From Senimuribacter intestinalis (GTDB taxonomy: Bacteria; Bacillota; Clostridia; Peptostreptococcales; Anaerovoracaceae): a stretch of DNA of 64,000 bases. A program made the translations under genes and the position numbers. Below the pieces are notes generated by a model, which made no database searches, was not told where the DNA came from, and was given only the letters and a program-made list of their open reading frames with translations. Where the stretch lies: the NCBI GenBank assembly GCA_943192975.1, contig CALPCJ010000003.1, positions 62,001-126,000 on the forward strand. Direction: 5' to 3'. Below are positions 24,573 to 33,439 of this stretch, in pieces (positions within the stretch are counted from its first letter, which is position 1; every line of letters begins with the position of its first letter).

Positions 24573-25724
24573 CTATTTAAACAGTTCCTTCATCTTCTCC
24601 GCAAAGCTGGATTTTTTCTGATAGCACTTATGGTCTACTGCTTTTCCCATATCCTCAATGACCTTTTTCTGCTTTGCGTTCAGCTTGGTTGGAACTTCCA
24701 GCACTGCTTTCACATAGAGGTCACCCATGCGGCCGCTGCGTACATTCTTCATCCCTTTGCCTTTTAACCGGAATACTGTGTTGGGCTGTGTTCCGGCAGG
24801 CACTTTGTAGGAAACCTTGCCGTCCAGAGTTGGTACGGTGATTTCATCGCCTAGCGCCGCCTGATTAAATGTGATTGGAATATCTAAGTATAAATTGTCA
24901 CGTTCACGTCTGAAAACCTTGTGCGGTTTTACAGTAATTACAACGTAGAGGTCTCCGTTTGGTCCGCCGTTTTCTCCCGGTTCACCCTGCCCTCTGATTG
25001 GAATTACGCTGTCGTTGTCCACGCCGGCAGGAATATCCACGTTGATTTTAATGGTCTTGCGAACTCTACCGCTACCGCTGCAGTCAGGACACGGTGTCTC
25101 AATCACAGTACCTTTACCGCCGCACTCAGGACACGGACCTGTGCTCTGAAACTGCCCAAACGGCGTTCTCTGCACGGTATGAACCTGACCTGTTCCGCCG
25201 CAGTTTGCACAAGTTTTCTTCTCGGTTCCGGGCGCATTTCCTTCACCGCCGCAGGTGCTGCACTTTACATATTTATTAATACTAATCTCTTTCTTTGTTC
25301 CGAAAGCAGCTTCTTCAAATTCAATCGTAATCGCCTTTTGCAGATCCCGACCTTTTTTCGGTCCGTTCCTTCTGGCACTGCCGCCGCCAAAGCCGCCTCC
25401 GCCACCGAACATATTGCCGAAAATATCAAAGATATCATCAAAGCCACCACTTCCGCCGAAGCCGCCAAAGCCACCTCCGCCAAAACCGGCATTTGGATCC
25501 ACACCGGCATGACCGAAGCGATTATATTTACTCTTCTTATCAGCATCCGATAATACACCATACGCCTCATTGACTTCTTTGAATTTTTCTTCGGCCTCCT
25601 TATCACCCGGATTTCTGTCAGGATGATACTTCATCGCCATCTTTCGGAAGGCCTTCTTTATTTCATCGTCACTGGCACCCTTTTGTAGCCCCAGGACCTC
25701 ATAATAATCTCGTTTTTCTGCCAT
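24573..25724 (-). CDS. dnaJ: Chaperone DnaJ
   Basis: The 383-residue type-I Hsp40 co-chaperone stimulates the DnaK ATPase. It has the N-terminal J domain with YHPDRNPGD (HPD motif), a long Gly/Phe-rich linker (GGGFGGFGGSGG), four zinc-finger repeats (CSTCGGEG, CANCGGTG, CPECGGKG, CPDCSGSG) and the C-terminal substrate domain. ATG 25724 (MAEKRDYYEV) is preferred over the GTG at 25733, which lies within the ribosome-site region. It is last in hrcA-grpE-dnaK-dnaJ and is followed by a strong terminator. Confidence 0.96.
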   Translation of the reverse strand: MAEKRDYYEVLGLQKGASDDEIKKAFRKMAMKYHPDRNPGDKEAEEKFKEVNEAYGVLSDADKKSKYNRFGHAGVDPNAGFGGGGFGGFGGSGGFDDIFDIFGNMFGGGGGFGGGSARRNGPKKGRDLQKAITIEFEEAAFGTKKEISINKYVKCSTCGGEGNAPGTEKKTCANCGGTGQVHTVQRTPFGQFQSTGPCPECGGKGTVIETPCPDCSGSGRVRKTIKINVDIPAGVDNDSVIPIRGQGEPGENGGPNGDLYVVITVKPHKVFRRERDNLYLDIPITFNQAALGDEITVPTLDGKVSYKVPAGTQPNTVFRLKGKGMKNVRSGRMGDLYVKAVLEVPTKLNAKQKKVIEDMGKAVDHKCYQKKSSFAEKMKELFK

Positions 25725-25763
25725 TACTTTCACCTTCCATTACTTAATTTACAATAACGCAGA

Positions 25764-25892
25764 AATTTGCCCGCGACGGAGTCCCTCCGCCGTGAGCAAA
25801 TTCATAAATTTCATTTAGCAGCTAGTTGTTTTCACGTCGAAAAATTTTCGTAGTGCACAGGTTTGCCAACCATCGATTTGCTCATGCAAATC
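25764..25892. other. Structured dnaK-dnaJ intercistronic spacer
   Basis: The roughly 200-bp spacer has two hairpins: AATTTGC...GCAAATT enclosing a GC-rich imperfect stem (25764-25802), and GATTTGC-TCAT-GCAAATC (25875-25892). Neither has a T run in the direction of transcription. They may influence relative dnaK and dnaJ mRNA levels by processing or partial termination. Confidence 0.4.
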
Positions 25893-25936
25893 GGGCTAGG
25901 GCTTCAACAACGCCACAAGCGATTTTAGCAAGCATT

Positions 25937-27820
25937 TTATTTGTCGTCGTCCACAACCTTGTAATCTGCATCCACAACATTATCCCCTGCAGGACCTGCT
26001 GCGCTATCTGCGCCTGCATTCGGATTAAATCCGCCAGCCATATTCGGATCAAAACCTGCTCCGCCTGCCGCCTGCTGTGCCTGCGCAGCCTGCTCGTAAA
26101 GCTTGGTGGAAATTGCATGGAACTTTTCAGTTAAAGCTTCAGTCTTTGCCTTAATATCATCCGAATTGTTTGCTTCTAATGCTTTCTTCAGGTCTTCCTT
26201 TGCGTCTTCTACAGATTTCTTTTCATCATCAGAAATCTTGCCTTCTAATTCACCCAGCGCCTTTTCTGTTTCGTATACCAGATTTTCAGCCTTGTTTCTT
26301 TCTTCGATTTCAGCTTTTCTCTTCTTGTCCTCTTCTGCGTACTGTTCTGCTTCTTTTACCTTCTGGTTGATTTCATCTTCAGACAGATTGGTGGAAGAAG
26401 TGATAGTAATGTTCTGCATTTTGCCGGTACCCAAGTCTTTTGCGCTAACATTTACGATACCGTTTGCGTCGATGTCGAAGGTAACCTCAATCTGCGGAAT
26501 ACCGCGAGGAGCCGGTGCAATGCCGGTCAGCTGGAAACGACCCAGTGTAATGTTGCCGGAAGCCATTTCGCGTTCACCCTGCATTACGTGAATATCTACA
26601 GCAGTCTGATTGTCAGCAGCTGTGGAAAAAATCTGACTCTTCTTAGTTGGAATCGTTGTATTTCTTTCAATCAGCTTAGTAGCTACGCCGCCTAGTGTTT
26701 CAATGGACAGAGACAGCGGTGTAACATCCAGAAGCAGTACATCGTTAACTTCGCCGGTTAATACGCCAGCCTGAATAGCAGCACCGATAGATACACATTC
26801 GTCAGGATTGATACCCTTAAACGGATCTTTTCCGGTTACATTCTTAACAGCTTCCTGTACTGCCGGAATTCTGGTGGAACCGCCGACTAAGATAACCTTT
26901 GCCAGGTCAGCATTGGTAACACCTGCGTCTGCCATAGCTTTCTTCATTGGCTCGATTGATTTCTTTACTAAATCAGCAGTCAGCTGGTCAAATTTCGCTC
27001 TGGTCAGATCCATGTTCATGTGCAGCGGACCGTCTGCGGTTACTGTAATAAACGGCAGATTGATGTTAGTGGTCTGTGCACTGGATAATTCTTTCTTTGC
27101 TTTTTCAGCTGCCTCTTTCAGTCTCTGCAGTGCCATCTTGTCTGCACGAAGATCTACACCGTTTTCCTTCGCAAAGCTGTCAGCCAGGAAGTTCATCACT
27201 GCATTGTCAAAGTCGTCACCGCCCAGGTGGGTATCACCGTTGGTTGCCAGTACTTCAAATACGCCGTCGCCCAGTTCCAGAATGGATACGTCGAAAGTAC
27301 CACCGCCCAGGTCATATACCAGAATCTTGTGAGATCCTTCTTCCTTGTCAAGACCATATGCCAAAGATGCAGCAGTCGGCTCGTTGATGATTCTCTTTAC
27401 TTCCAGACCTGCAATTTTACCTGCATCCTTAGTTGCCTGCTTCTGGGCATCGGAGAAGTAAGCAGGAACAGTGATAACTGCCTCTGTTACTTTTTCACCT
27501 AAATAAGCCTCTGCATCCGCCTTCAGCTTGGAAAGGATCATTGCAGAAATATCCTGCGGCGTATATTTCTTGCCGTCGATTTCTACAGTGTAGTCTTCAC
27601 CCATGTGTCTCTTGATGGACGCAATGGTTCTGTCCGGGTTGGTTACTGCCTGTCTCTTTGCAGTTTCACCTACCAGTCTTTCACCATTCTTTGCAAAACC
27701 CACTACAGATGGTGTAGTTCTGTTACCCTCTGCATTTGCGATTACGACAGGATCGCCACCTTCCAGCACGGATACGCAACTGTTTGTTGTTCCTAAATCT
27801 ATACCGATTACTTTAGCCAT
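25937..27820 (-). CDS. dnaK: Chaperone DnaK (Hsp70)
   Basis: The 627-residue Hsp70 begins IGIDLGTTNSCV and has the ATPase phosphate motifs (VYDLGGGTFDVS, VGGSTRIPAV), a linker with DVLLLDVTPLSL and a C-terminal substrate-binding domain and lid ending in a Gly/Ala-rich tail and DYKVVDDDK. It works with DnaJ and GrpE in protein folding. Length and motifs are normal. The ribosome site AAAAGGAGG is just before the ATG. It lies between grpE and dnaJ and is repressed through CIRCE/HrcA at the operon head. Confidence 0.97.
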   Translation of the reverse strand: MAKVIGIDLGTTNSCVSVLEGGDPVVIANAEGNRTTPSVVGFAKNGERLVGETAKRQAVTNPDRTIASIKRHMGEDYTVEIDGKKYTPQDISAMILSKLKADAEAYLGEKVTEAVITVPAYFSDAQKQATKDAGKIAGLEVKRIINEPTAASLAYGLDKEEGSHKILVYDLGGGTFDVSILELGDGVFEVLATNGDTHLGGDDFDNAVMNFLADSFAKENGVDLRADKMALQRLKEAAEKAKKELSSAQTTNINLPFITVTADGPLHMNMDLTRAKFDQLTADLVKKSIEPMKKAMADAGVTNADLAKVILVGGSTRIPAVQEAVKNVTGKDPFKGINPDECVSIGAAIQAGVLTGEVNDVLLLDVTPLSLSIETLGGVATKLIERNTTIPTKKSQIFSTAADNQTAVDIHVMQGEREMASGNITLGRFQLTGIAPAPRGIPQIEVTFDIDANGIVNVSAKDLGTGKMQNITITSSTNLSEDEINQKVKEAEQYAEEDKKRKAEIEERNKAENLVYETEKALGELEGKISDDEKKSVEDAKEDLKKALEANNSDDIKAKTEALTEKFHAISTKLYEQAAQAQQAAGGAGFDPNMAGGFNPNAGADSAAGPAGDNVVDADYKVVDDDK

Positions 27821-27889
27821 TTAAAATTCCTCCTTTTGGATTATAATAAATTTTCTTTTTTTACATTAGTTTCGTTAAAGCCGTTCCTT

Positions 27890-28018
27890 TTAATTAACGC
27901 CGTAAAATTGTTTCACAGCTAGGCGCCGAAGATGTTGAGCCTCGGAGCGTACTCCTGGTACGTGAGAAGCGAAACATCAAGAGCAACAACGCTGTGGGAC
28001 AATTTGACAAGTTAATTA
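27890..28018. repeat. 130-nt long-hairpin element between grpE and dnaK
   Basis: A large inverted repeat spans the spacer: TTAATTAAC and AAATTGTttCACAGC on the left pair with GCTGTGggACAATTT and GTTAATTA on the right. Inside, GATGTT/AACATC and CGTAC/GTACG form a further imperfect stem. It overlaps the last codons of grpE. Its size and nested palindromy look like a dispersed intergenic element or an mRNA-processing hairpin rather than a terminator, since no T run follows. Confidence 0.5.
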
Positions 28019-28578
28019 TTGACTTTAACCATCGAAGGTCTAATAACCTTCTTATTAAGCAAATATCCCTTTTGAAGCACTTCTGTCACTTTGCCGCTTT
28101 CATACTCTGCATTGTCTTCAGTCATGACAGCATTGTGGAAGTTCGGATCGAAATCCTCGCCCTGTGCCTTGATCTCTTCCAGACCGGCTTTTTCTAATAC
28201 GTCAGTCAGCTGTTTGAAAATCATTTTCATGCCTTCTGCAAAGCTTTCGTCTGCGGATTCGTGCTGCAACGCTCTTTCAAAATTATCCATGACGGTCAAA
28301 AGTTCTACAATAATTTTCTCATTGGCATAGGCATAAATATCGCCTTTCTCTTTTTCTGCCCGTCTCTTATAGTTCTGAAAGTCTGCCATCAATCTAAGAT
28401 ATTTGGTATTCAGCGCCTCGTCTTCCTCAGATGTCTCTTCTTTGGTTTCAGTCTGCTCTTCGCAGGATTCCTCAGCATTATCATCTTCCGGAATTTCTTT
28501 TTCTTCCATTTCTACTGCTTCTTCTTGGTTCAGTTCTTCTTTTAATTCTTCCTGGTTCACCTTAGTCTCCTCACTCAC
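28012..28578 (-). CDS. grpE: Nucleotide exchange factor GrpE
   Basis: GrpE releases ADP from DnaK. The 188-residue protein has a very Glu-rich N-terminal tail (to about residue 55), a long helical region with FQNYKRRAEKEK, and the C-terminal beta domain ending EVLQKGYLLNKKVIRPSMVKV, which is diagnostic. The start is GTG at 28578, overlapping the hrcA stop (GTGA), so translation is coupled. Length is normal. Confidence 0.95.
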   Translation of the reverse strand: MSEETKVNQEELKEELNQEEAVEMEEKEIPEDDNAEESCEEQTETKEETSEEDEALNTKYLRLMADFQNYKRRAEKEKGDIYAYANEKIIVELLTVMDNFERALQHESADESFAEGMKMIFKQLTDVLEKAGLEEIKAQGEDFDPNFHNAVMTEDNAEYESGKVTEVLQKGYLLNKKVIRPSMVKVNN

Positions 28579-29618
28579 TCTTCGTCTTCACCGCCTTCTA
28601 GTTGAAATGTGCTGCTGAGATTGTCAGTCAGATACTCGATGATAGAAGTAATTTCTCCATACTTCATACGAGTCGGTCCGATAACGCCGATCTTGCCGAC
28701 CATCTTGCCGTCTACATGATAGGTTGCCGTAATCATGGAACAATCATTCATCAAATCATCAGCATTTTCATCTCCAATGGTAACGATGATACCATCTTCT
28801 CTCTCCATTAACTTCTTCGCAAAGTCTTCTTTCTTATCCAGAAGCGAAAGAAAGCTCTTTGCCCTTTCCAGATCGTTATATTCCGGAATGTCGAATATAT
28901 TAGTAAGTCCATCCATATAGAGATTCACATTGAGCATATCTTCCAATGTCTTCATAAAGTTTGGCATGATATTCTCAGCCAGCTTGCTCATCGCCTCTAT
29001 GTCAGACTCAAAACTTGCGATAATGTGTTCTTTCAGAACATCTGTAATCTTCTTGCCGTTAAAATTATAGGTCATATTCTTTGCCAGAATCTGCAGTCCT
29101 TCTTCGGTATATGGTACCCGCATTCTTAGGGCTGTGTTGGAAATCTTTCCACTCTCTGACACGATCATCAAAACCACTGTGGTCTCATCCACCGGCAATA
29201 GGTTGATGAACTTCAGAGTATCCTCATTTTTGGTCGGCGTCATCGCAAAAGAAGTCAGATTGGTAATCTCTGAAAGGATTCTGGCAGCGTGCTTGATGGT
29301 CTCATCAAATTCGCTGACATCTGCCCTGAGTTTTTCTGCAATGAGATTTTTCTCAATCGGGCTCAGCTCACGTTTCTCCATCAGCTTATTCACATATAAT
29401 CTGTACGCCTTATCAGAAGGAACTCTTCCAGCCGAAGTATGCGGATGGGTCAGATATCCCATCTCCTCTAGGTCACTCATTTCATTTCTGATTGTGGCCG
29501 GACTGATGCCCAGATCAAATCTCTTCGAGAGGGTTCTGGAACCCACAGGCTCTGCTGATCTGACATAGTCACTGATAATGGCCTGTAAAATCTTCAATTT
29601 TCTATCTGTTAATTCCAT
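28575..29618 (-). CDS. hrcA: Heat-inducible transcription repressor HrcA
   Basis: HrcA binds the CIRCE operator and represses the class I heat-shock operon. The 347-residue protein begins MELTDRKLKILQAI, has an N-terminal winged helix (SPATIRNEMSDLEEMGYL) and the conserved HTSAGRVPSD motif. ATG 29618 is preferred over the upstream ATG because AAGGAG lies 7-8 nt before it and the family starts here. It is first in the operon, directly behind CIRCE. Confidence 0.96.
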   Translation of the reverse strand: MELTDRKLKILQAIISDYVRSAEPVGSRTLSKRFDLGISPATIRNEMSDLEEMGYLTHPHTSAGRVPSDKAYRLYVNKLMEKRELSPIEKNLIAEKLRADVSEFDETIKHAARILSEITNLTSFAMTPTKNEDTLKFINLLPVDETTVVLMIVSESGKISNTALRMRVPYTEEGLQILAKNMTYNFNGKKITDVLKEHIIASFESDIEAMSKLAENIMPNFMKTLEDMLNVNLYMDGLTNIFDIPEYNDLERAKSFLSLLDKKEDFAKKLMEREDGIIVTIGDENADDLMNDCSMITATYHVDGKMVGKIGVIGPTRMKYGEITSIIEYLTDNLSSTFQLEGGEDEE

Positions 29619-29632
29619 AACGCTTCTCCTTA

Positions 29633-29659
29633 TTAGCACTCACTTCTTTCGAGTGCTAA
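29633..29659. promoter_or_regulatory. CIRCE operator
   Basis: TTAGCACTC-N9-GAGTGCTAA is a perfect CIRCE element, placed between the promoter and the hrcA start. It indicates HrcA autoregulation of the operon. Confidence 0.95.
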
Positions 29660-29670
29660 TCACTATATAT

Positions 29671-29699
29671 AATATAGTCCTATTCTGCCCTAATGTCAA
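29671..29699 (-). promoter_or_regulatory. Sigma-A promoter of hrcA-grpE-dnaK-dnaJ
   Basis: TTGACA (29699-29694) and TATATT (29676-29671) on the minus strand with a 17-bp spacer, immediately upstream of CIRCE. Confidence 0.85.
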
Positions 29700-29841
29700 C
29701 AGGATTTTCACATTTTTTTATGATGTTTTTGTGTATTTTTGGTGAATGCATGCACTGTTCCACTGTACAGAGAAATAGCGTTTCATGTTTATAAACCACA
29801 ATATATATGAATATTTTTTGTTCAAGTATAACAATTATACC

Positions 29842-29870
29842 TTGCATTGTCAAAAAAACTGTGCTATTCT
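29842..29870 (+). promoter_or_regulatory. Probable promoter of the deiodinase-like gene
   Basis: TTGCAT (29842-29847) and TATTCT (29865-29870) with a 17-bp spacer, about 33 bp before the ATG at 29903. Confidence 0.45.
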
Positions 29871-29902
29871 TTTCTTAGTTATTTTACAAGAGGTATTTTT
29901 TC

Positions 29903-30514
29903 ATGAAAGAGAAATCGAAAAAACTTTTGGAAGAATCCCGCAAGCGCCGTACATACAGAGAATTCCTGCCAGATCCCATTGACATGGAAGTGATCAAAAA
30001 CTGTGTTTTAACTGCGGGAACTGCCCCTAACGGTGCAGACAAGCAGCCTTGGCATTTTAGTATCGTAACCAATCCGGCTATGAAAGCAAAAATTCGAGAA
30101 GAAGCCGAAAAAGTCGAAAAGAAATTTTACGAAAGCAAAATTACTGCCGAATGGCAAGCTGACCTTGACAAGCTGGACGTCAACTGGGAAAAGCCTTTCC
30201 TTACACAAGCACCTTGTCTCATCGTTATCTTCAAGGAATGGTATAAAACATTGGAAGACGGTACCAAAGATCAGAATTATTATGTCAACGAATCCATCGG
30301 TATTTCCATCGGTTTTCTGATCAATGCACTGCGAAACGCCGGTCTTGCCAGTCTGACCTATACACCGGCACCGCCAACCTTCCTTCGCACCCTTCTCGGG
30401 CGTCCGGAAGAGGAAACTCTGGTTATGGTTCTTGTCGTGGGTAAACCTGATCCTAACTACAAACTTCCTATACTAAAGAAAAAGAGTTTTGAAGAAATCG
30501 CAGAGATTATCTAG
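29903..30514 (+). CDS. Nitroreductase-fold flavoprotein, iodotyrosine deiodinase-like
   Basis: The 203-residue FMN protein matches the iodotyrosine deiodinase branch of the nitroreductase superfamily better than ordinary nitroreductases. AGTAPNGADKQPWHF is near-identical in pattern to the mammalian enzyme, and it is followed by W-x2-DL-x-KL-x2-NW-x-K, AP-x-LI-x-IFK, YY-NES-GI and LLGRPEEE-L-M-L-VG-P. The lid region that binds the halotyrosine zwitterion appears present. It should perform flavin-dependent reductive dehalogenation, or another flavin reduction, in the cytosol. It is a single gene, convergent with the iron-transport locus. The substrate in an anaerobe is unknown, so halotyrosine or a related phenol is inference. 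Confidence 0.82.
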   Translation: MKEKSKKLLEESRKRRTYREFLPDPIDMEVIKNCVLTAGTAPNGADKQPWHFSIVTNPAMKAKIREEAEKVEKKFYESKITAEWQADLDKLDVNWEKPFLTQAPCLIVIFKEWYKTLEDGTKDQNYYVNESIGISIGFLINALRNAGLASLTYTPAPPTFLRTLLGRPEEETLVMVLVVGKPDPNYKLPILKKKSFEEIAEII

Positions 30515-30523
30515 TACAATATC

Positions 30524-30560
30524 AAAGGGACGGTACGTCATTTTGGCGCACCGTCCTTTT
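30524..30560. terminator. Bidirectional terminator between the deiodinase-like and feo genes
   Basis: AAAGGGACGGT pairs with ACCGTCCTTTT around a short loop and is followed by T-rich sequence on the plus strand. The A-rich left side suits leftward termination of the feo operon. Confidence 0.75.
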
Positions 30561-30574
30561 CTTTCATACTCTCT

Positions 30575-30733
30575 TCAATTTCCCTTTTCAACATTGCAGT
30601 GACTGCAGCCACCGCCGCAGCCATCGCAGCCCGCACAGCCGCCGCCATTTTTCTTGCTCTTGATAATCGACCAAAGCGCAAGCCCTGCCAGTATTACTAC
30701 AATGAGCAGTACACCAATCGTCGCTGCATTCAT
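30575..30733 (-). CDS. FeoB-associated Cys-rich membrane protein
   Basis: This 52-residue protein has one N-terminal membrane helix (about residues 5-22), a short Lys-rich segment and a C-terminal Cys/Gly cluster, GGGCAGCDGCGGGCSHC. AGGAGGGG lies upstream of the ATG at 30733, and the gene starts 23 nt after the feoB stop. Such small proteins accompany feoB in many Clostridia and are thought to aid ferrous iron uptake. The Cys residues may bind Fe. It is easy to miss because of its length. Confidence 0.88.
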   Translation of the reverse strand: MNAATIGVLLIVVILAGLALWSIIKSKKNGGGCAGCDGCGGGCSHCNVEKGN

Positions 30734-30756
30734 GCTATCACCCCTCCTATATTTTT

Positions 30757-32928
30757 TTATGCCGCTTTATTATTCTTATACGCAACTTTTTTAATACTTT
30801 CAGTGCTCTGAGAAGCCGGACGAACCAACATATAAATGATGAACGCTGCCGCTACAATTGCTGCGACTGTTCCGATTCCGAATCCGCCGCCAGCGAAAGC
30901 TGTCCAGAACTGATATACACACATAGATACCAGATAAGCAAGGATTGTCTGATAACCGATTGCAAACCAGAACCACTTGGTGTTGTTCATTTCTCTCTTA
31001 ATTGCACCCATTGCCGCAAAGCATGGAGCGCAGAGCAGATTGAATACTAAGAATGCGTAAGCTGCTGCGGCGGTAAAGTCTGCGGACAATGCACTCCAGT
31101 ATTCTGCACCATCTTCAGCAACTTCTGCAAATCCATAAAGTACGCCGAATGTACCAACTACGTTTTCCTTCGCTACAAGACCGGTAATAGCCGCAACGGT
31201 CGCTTTCCAGCTTCCGAATCCCAGTGGAACGAAAATCCATGCAAGAAGTGTCCCCAGATTTGCAAGAAGGGTCGTATCCTGTTCCAGTACATCGGAAATC
31301 ATATGGAATCCACCCTCTACACTGAAGTTGGACAGGAACCAGATTACGATTGTGGATAATAAGATAATTGTACCAGCTCTTTTAATAAAAGACCAGCCTC
31401 TTTCCCACATTCTTCTAAGAAGTGTACCGATGGTCGGCATATGATATGCCGGAAGTTCCATAACAAACGGTGCAGGTTCTCCCGCAAACATCTTTGTCTT
31501 CTTCAGGATGATTCCTGAAATTACGATAGCTGCAACACCTACAAAGTATGCACTGGTCGCTACCCATGCATCTCCGTCAAAGAGCGCGCCTGCGATGAGC
31601 GCTACAATCGGCATCTTTGCGCCGCACGGAATAAAAGTTGTCGTCATAACAGTCATTTTTCTGTCGCGGTCGCTTTCGATGGTTCTTGAAGCCATAACGC
31701 CTGGCACACCACAGCCAACGCCGACCAGCATCGGAATAAAGGATTTTCCGGAAAGTCCGAACCTGCGGAAGATTCTATCCATGATGAAAGCAATTCTTGC
31801 CATGTAGCCGCAGCTTTCCAGGAACGCCAGCAAAATGAACAGTACTAACATCTGCGGTACAAATCCGAGCACTGCACCTACACCGGCAACCACACCATCT
31901 ACAATTAAGCCAACCAGCCAGTCTGCACAGCCAATGCCTTCTAAGAATCCGGAAACTGCAGGCGGTACAATATCTCCAAAGAGCACATCGTTGGTCCAAT
32001 CTGTTGCCATTGCACCCACTGTAGACATGGCGATATAGTATACCAGCCACATAACCACGATAAAAATTGGAAGTGCTAGAATTCTATTGGTAACAATCCT
32101 GTCAATTTTATCAGAAATAGTCAGATTTTCGCGTCTTTCTTTCTTCACGACTGCACTGCCGACAATTTTACTGATATATGCGTATCTCTGGTTTGTGATG
32201 ATGCTTTCCGCTTCATCGTCCAGTTCCGTTTCGCAGTCTTTGATATGTTCTTCCAAATGTTCTAATAAATCGGCATCTATTTTCAACGTATCTAAAACAT
32301 CTTCATCTCTCTCAAAGATTTTAATCGCATACCAGCGCAGGAAATTTTGATCGACCATCAGTGAGATGGATTCTTCAATATGCGCAAGGGCATGTTCCAC
32401 GCTTCCTGTAAATACGTGAGGCATATCTACTGTCTTATGTTTTTCTGCGATTTTCAGCGCTTTTTCTGCTGCCTCAATGCAGCCTTCCCCTTTCAAGGCG
32501 CTGATTGGAAGAACCTGGCACCCCAGTTCTTTTCTAAGCTTGTCAAGGTCAACCTTATCTCCGTTCTTTCTGACAAGATCCATCATATTGACGCATACCA
32601 GCACAGGAATACCCAGCTCGATGAGCTGTGTGGTTAAGTACAGATTTCTTTCGATGTTGGTGCCATCGATAATATTTAAAATTGCGTCCGGTTTTTCAGT
32701 GACAAGATATCTTCTGGACACAACTTCTTCTAAGGTGTATGGGGACAGGGAATAAATGCCCGGCAAGTCCTGAATAATAACATCGTTATGTCCTTTCAGT
32801 TTTCCGTCTTTCTTTTCTACGGTTACGCCAGGCCAGTTGCCCACATACTGGGCGCTTCCTGTCAAGGCGTTAAATAAAGTCGTCTTACCGCTGTTTGGGT
32901 TTCCGGCAAGGGCTATTTTATACTGCAT
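30757..32928 (-). CDS. feoB: Ferrous iron transport protein B
   Basis: FeoB is the membrane Fe(II) transporter with a cytosolic G-protein domain. The 723-residue protein has G1 GNPNSGKTTLFNALTG at the N-terminus, the G3 motif DLPGIYSLSPYT, a helical linker to about residue 270, then the Gate-containing membrane domain (CGVPGVMASRTIESDRDR, IPCGAKMPIVALI) with about ten segments. It is co-transcribed with two feoA genes upstream and a small Cys-rich protein downstream. The operators upstream suggest repression by a DtxR-family regulator when iron is abundant. Confidence 0.96.
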   Translation of the reverse strand: MQYKIALAGNPNSGKTTLFNALTGSAQYVGNWPGVTVEKKDGKLKGHNDVIIQDLPGIYSLSPYTLEEVVSRRYLVTEKPDAILNIIDGTNIERNLYLTTQLIELGIPVLVCVNMMDLVRKNGDKVDLDKLRKELGCQVLPISALKGEGCIEAAEKALKIAEKHKTVDMPHVFTGSVEHALAHIEESISLMVDQNFLRWYAIKIFERDEDVLDTLKIDADLLEHLEEHIKDCETELDDEAESIITNQRYAYISKIVGSAVVKKERRENLTISDKIDRIVTNRILALPIFIVVMWLVYYIAMSTVGAMATDWTNDVLFGDIVPPAVSGFLEGIGCADWLVGLIVDGVVAGVGAVLGFVPQMLVLFILLAFLESCGYMARIAFIMDRIFRRFGLSGKSFIPMLVGVGCGVPGVMASRTIESDRDRKMTVMTTTFIPCGAKMPIVALIAGALFDGDAWVATSAYFVGVAAIVISGIILKKTKMFAGEPAPFVMELPAYHMPTIGTLLRRMWERGWSFIKRAGTIILLSTIVIWFLSNFSVEGGFHMISDVLEQDTTLLANLGTLLAWIFVPLGFGSWKATVAAITGLVAKENVVGTFGVLYGFAEVAEDGAEYWSALSADFTAAAAYAFLVFNLLCAPCFAAMGAIKREMNNTKWFWFAIGYQTILAYLVSMCVYQFWTAFAGGGFGIGTVAAIVAAAFIIYMLVRPASQSTESIKKVAYKNNKAA

Positions 32929-32942
32929 TCTTTCTTCCTCCC

Positions 32943-33167
32943 TTATTTAACATCTATCATTTCAGCATCCGCTTTTCTGATACTGAGTTCATATCCTCTG
33001 ACAGTCAATTCAATAGGGTCACCCAGCGGAGCAACTTTTCTGATATAAACAGTCGTTCCTTTTGTCAACCCCATGTCCATAATTCTTCTTTTTACTGCGC
33101 CTGCTCCGTTAATTTTCTCCACTGAAACAGTTTCTCCTACGTTTACTTCCTTTAAAGTACGCATCAT
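32943..33167 (-). CDS. feoA: FeoA family protein
   Basis: The 74-residue SH3-like FeoA protein (MRTLKEVNVGETVSVEKI start, LTKGTTVYIRKVAPLGDPIEL) modulates FeoB. It precedes feoB by 14 bp. The second of two tandem feoA genes, it carries the LGDPIEL signature and is the more canonical copy. ATG 33167 or the next ATG (33164) may be used. Confidence 0.92.
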   Translation of the reverse strand: MMRTLKEVNVGETVSVEKINGAGAVKRRIMDMGLTKGTTVYIRKVAPLGDPIELTVRGYELSIRKADAEMIDVK

Positions 33168-33178
33168 TACCTCCCAAT

Positions 33179-33391
33179 TTAAAACATAATTTTTCCGGCC
33201 ATATCTTTGCCCAAAGCAATTCTGCTATCTTTTACCTGCAGAATCATATTTCCACCGACTTCGCTGACAACGGTTACCGTCTCATCTACCACAAACCCGA
33301 GTTCTGCCATATGCTGACGGACTTCAGGCTTACCGCCGATTTTCTTTATTGTTACGGTTTCACCCGGTTTTGCCATGGATAAAGGCATCAT
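33179..33391 (-). CDS. FeoA family protein (second copy)
   Basis: This 70-residue SH3-like protein (MPLSMAKPGETVTIKKIGG, KDSRIALGKDMAGKIMF) belongs to the FeoA domain family. It is first in the feo operon, 11 bp before the other feoA gene. AGGAGG lies just before the ATG. Two FeoA proteins with one FeoB are common in Clostridia. A GTTAG-N6-CTAAC operator lies 33 bp upstream. Confidence 0.9.
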   Translation of the reverse strand: MMPLSMAKPGETVTIKKIGGKPEVRQHMAELGFVVDETVTVVSEVGGNMILQVKDSRIALGKDMAGKIMF

Positions 33392-33423
33392 AATTCCTCC
33401 TTACATGTGTTCTTGCTGCAATA

Positions 33424-33439
33424 GTTAGCACTCCCTAAC
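33424..33439. promoter_or_regulatory. DtxR-type operator before the feo operon
   Basis: GTTAG-CACTCC-CTAAC lies between the DUF2325 gene and the first feoA gene. It shares its half-sites with the two dyads at 33755 and 33786. Confidence 0.65.
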
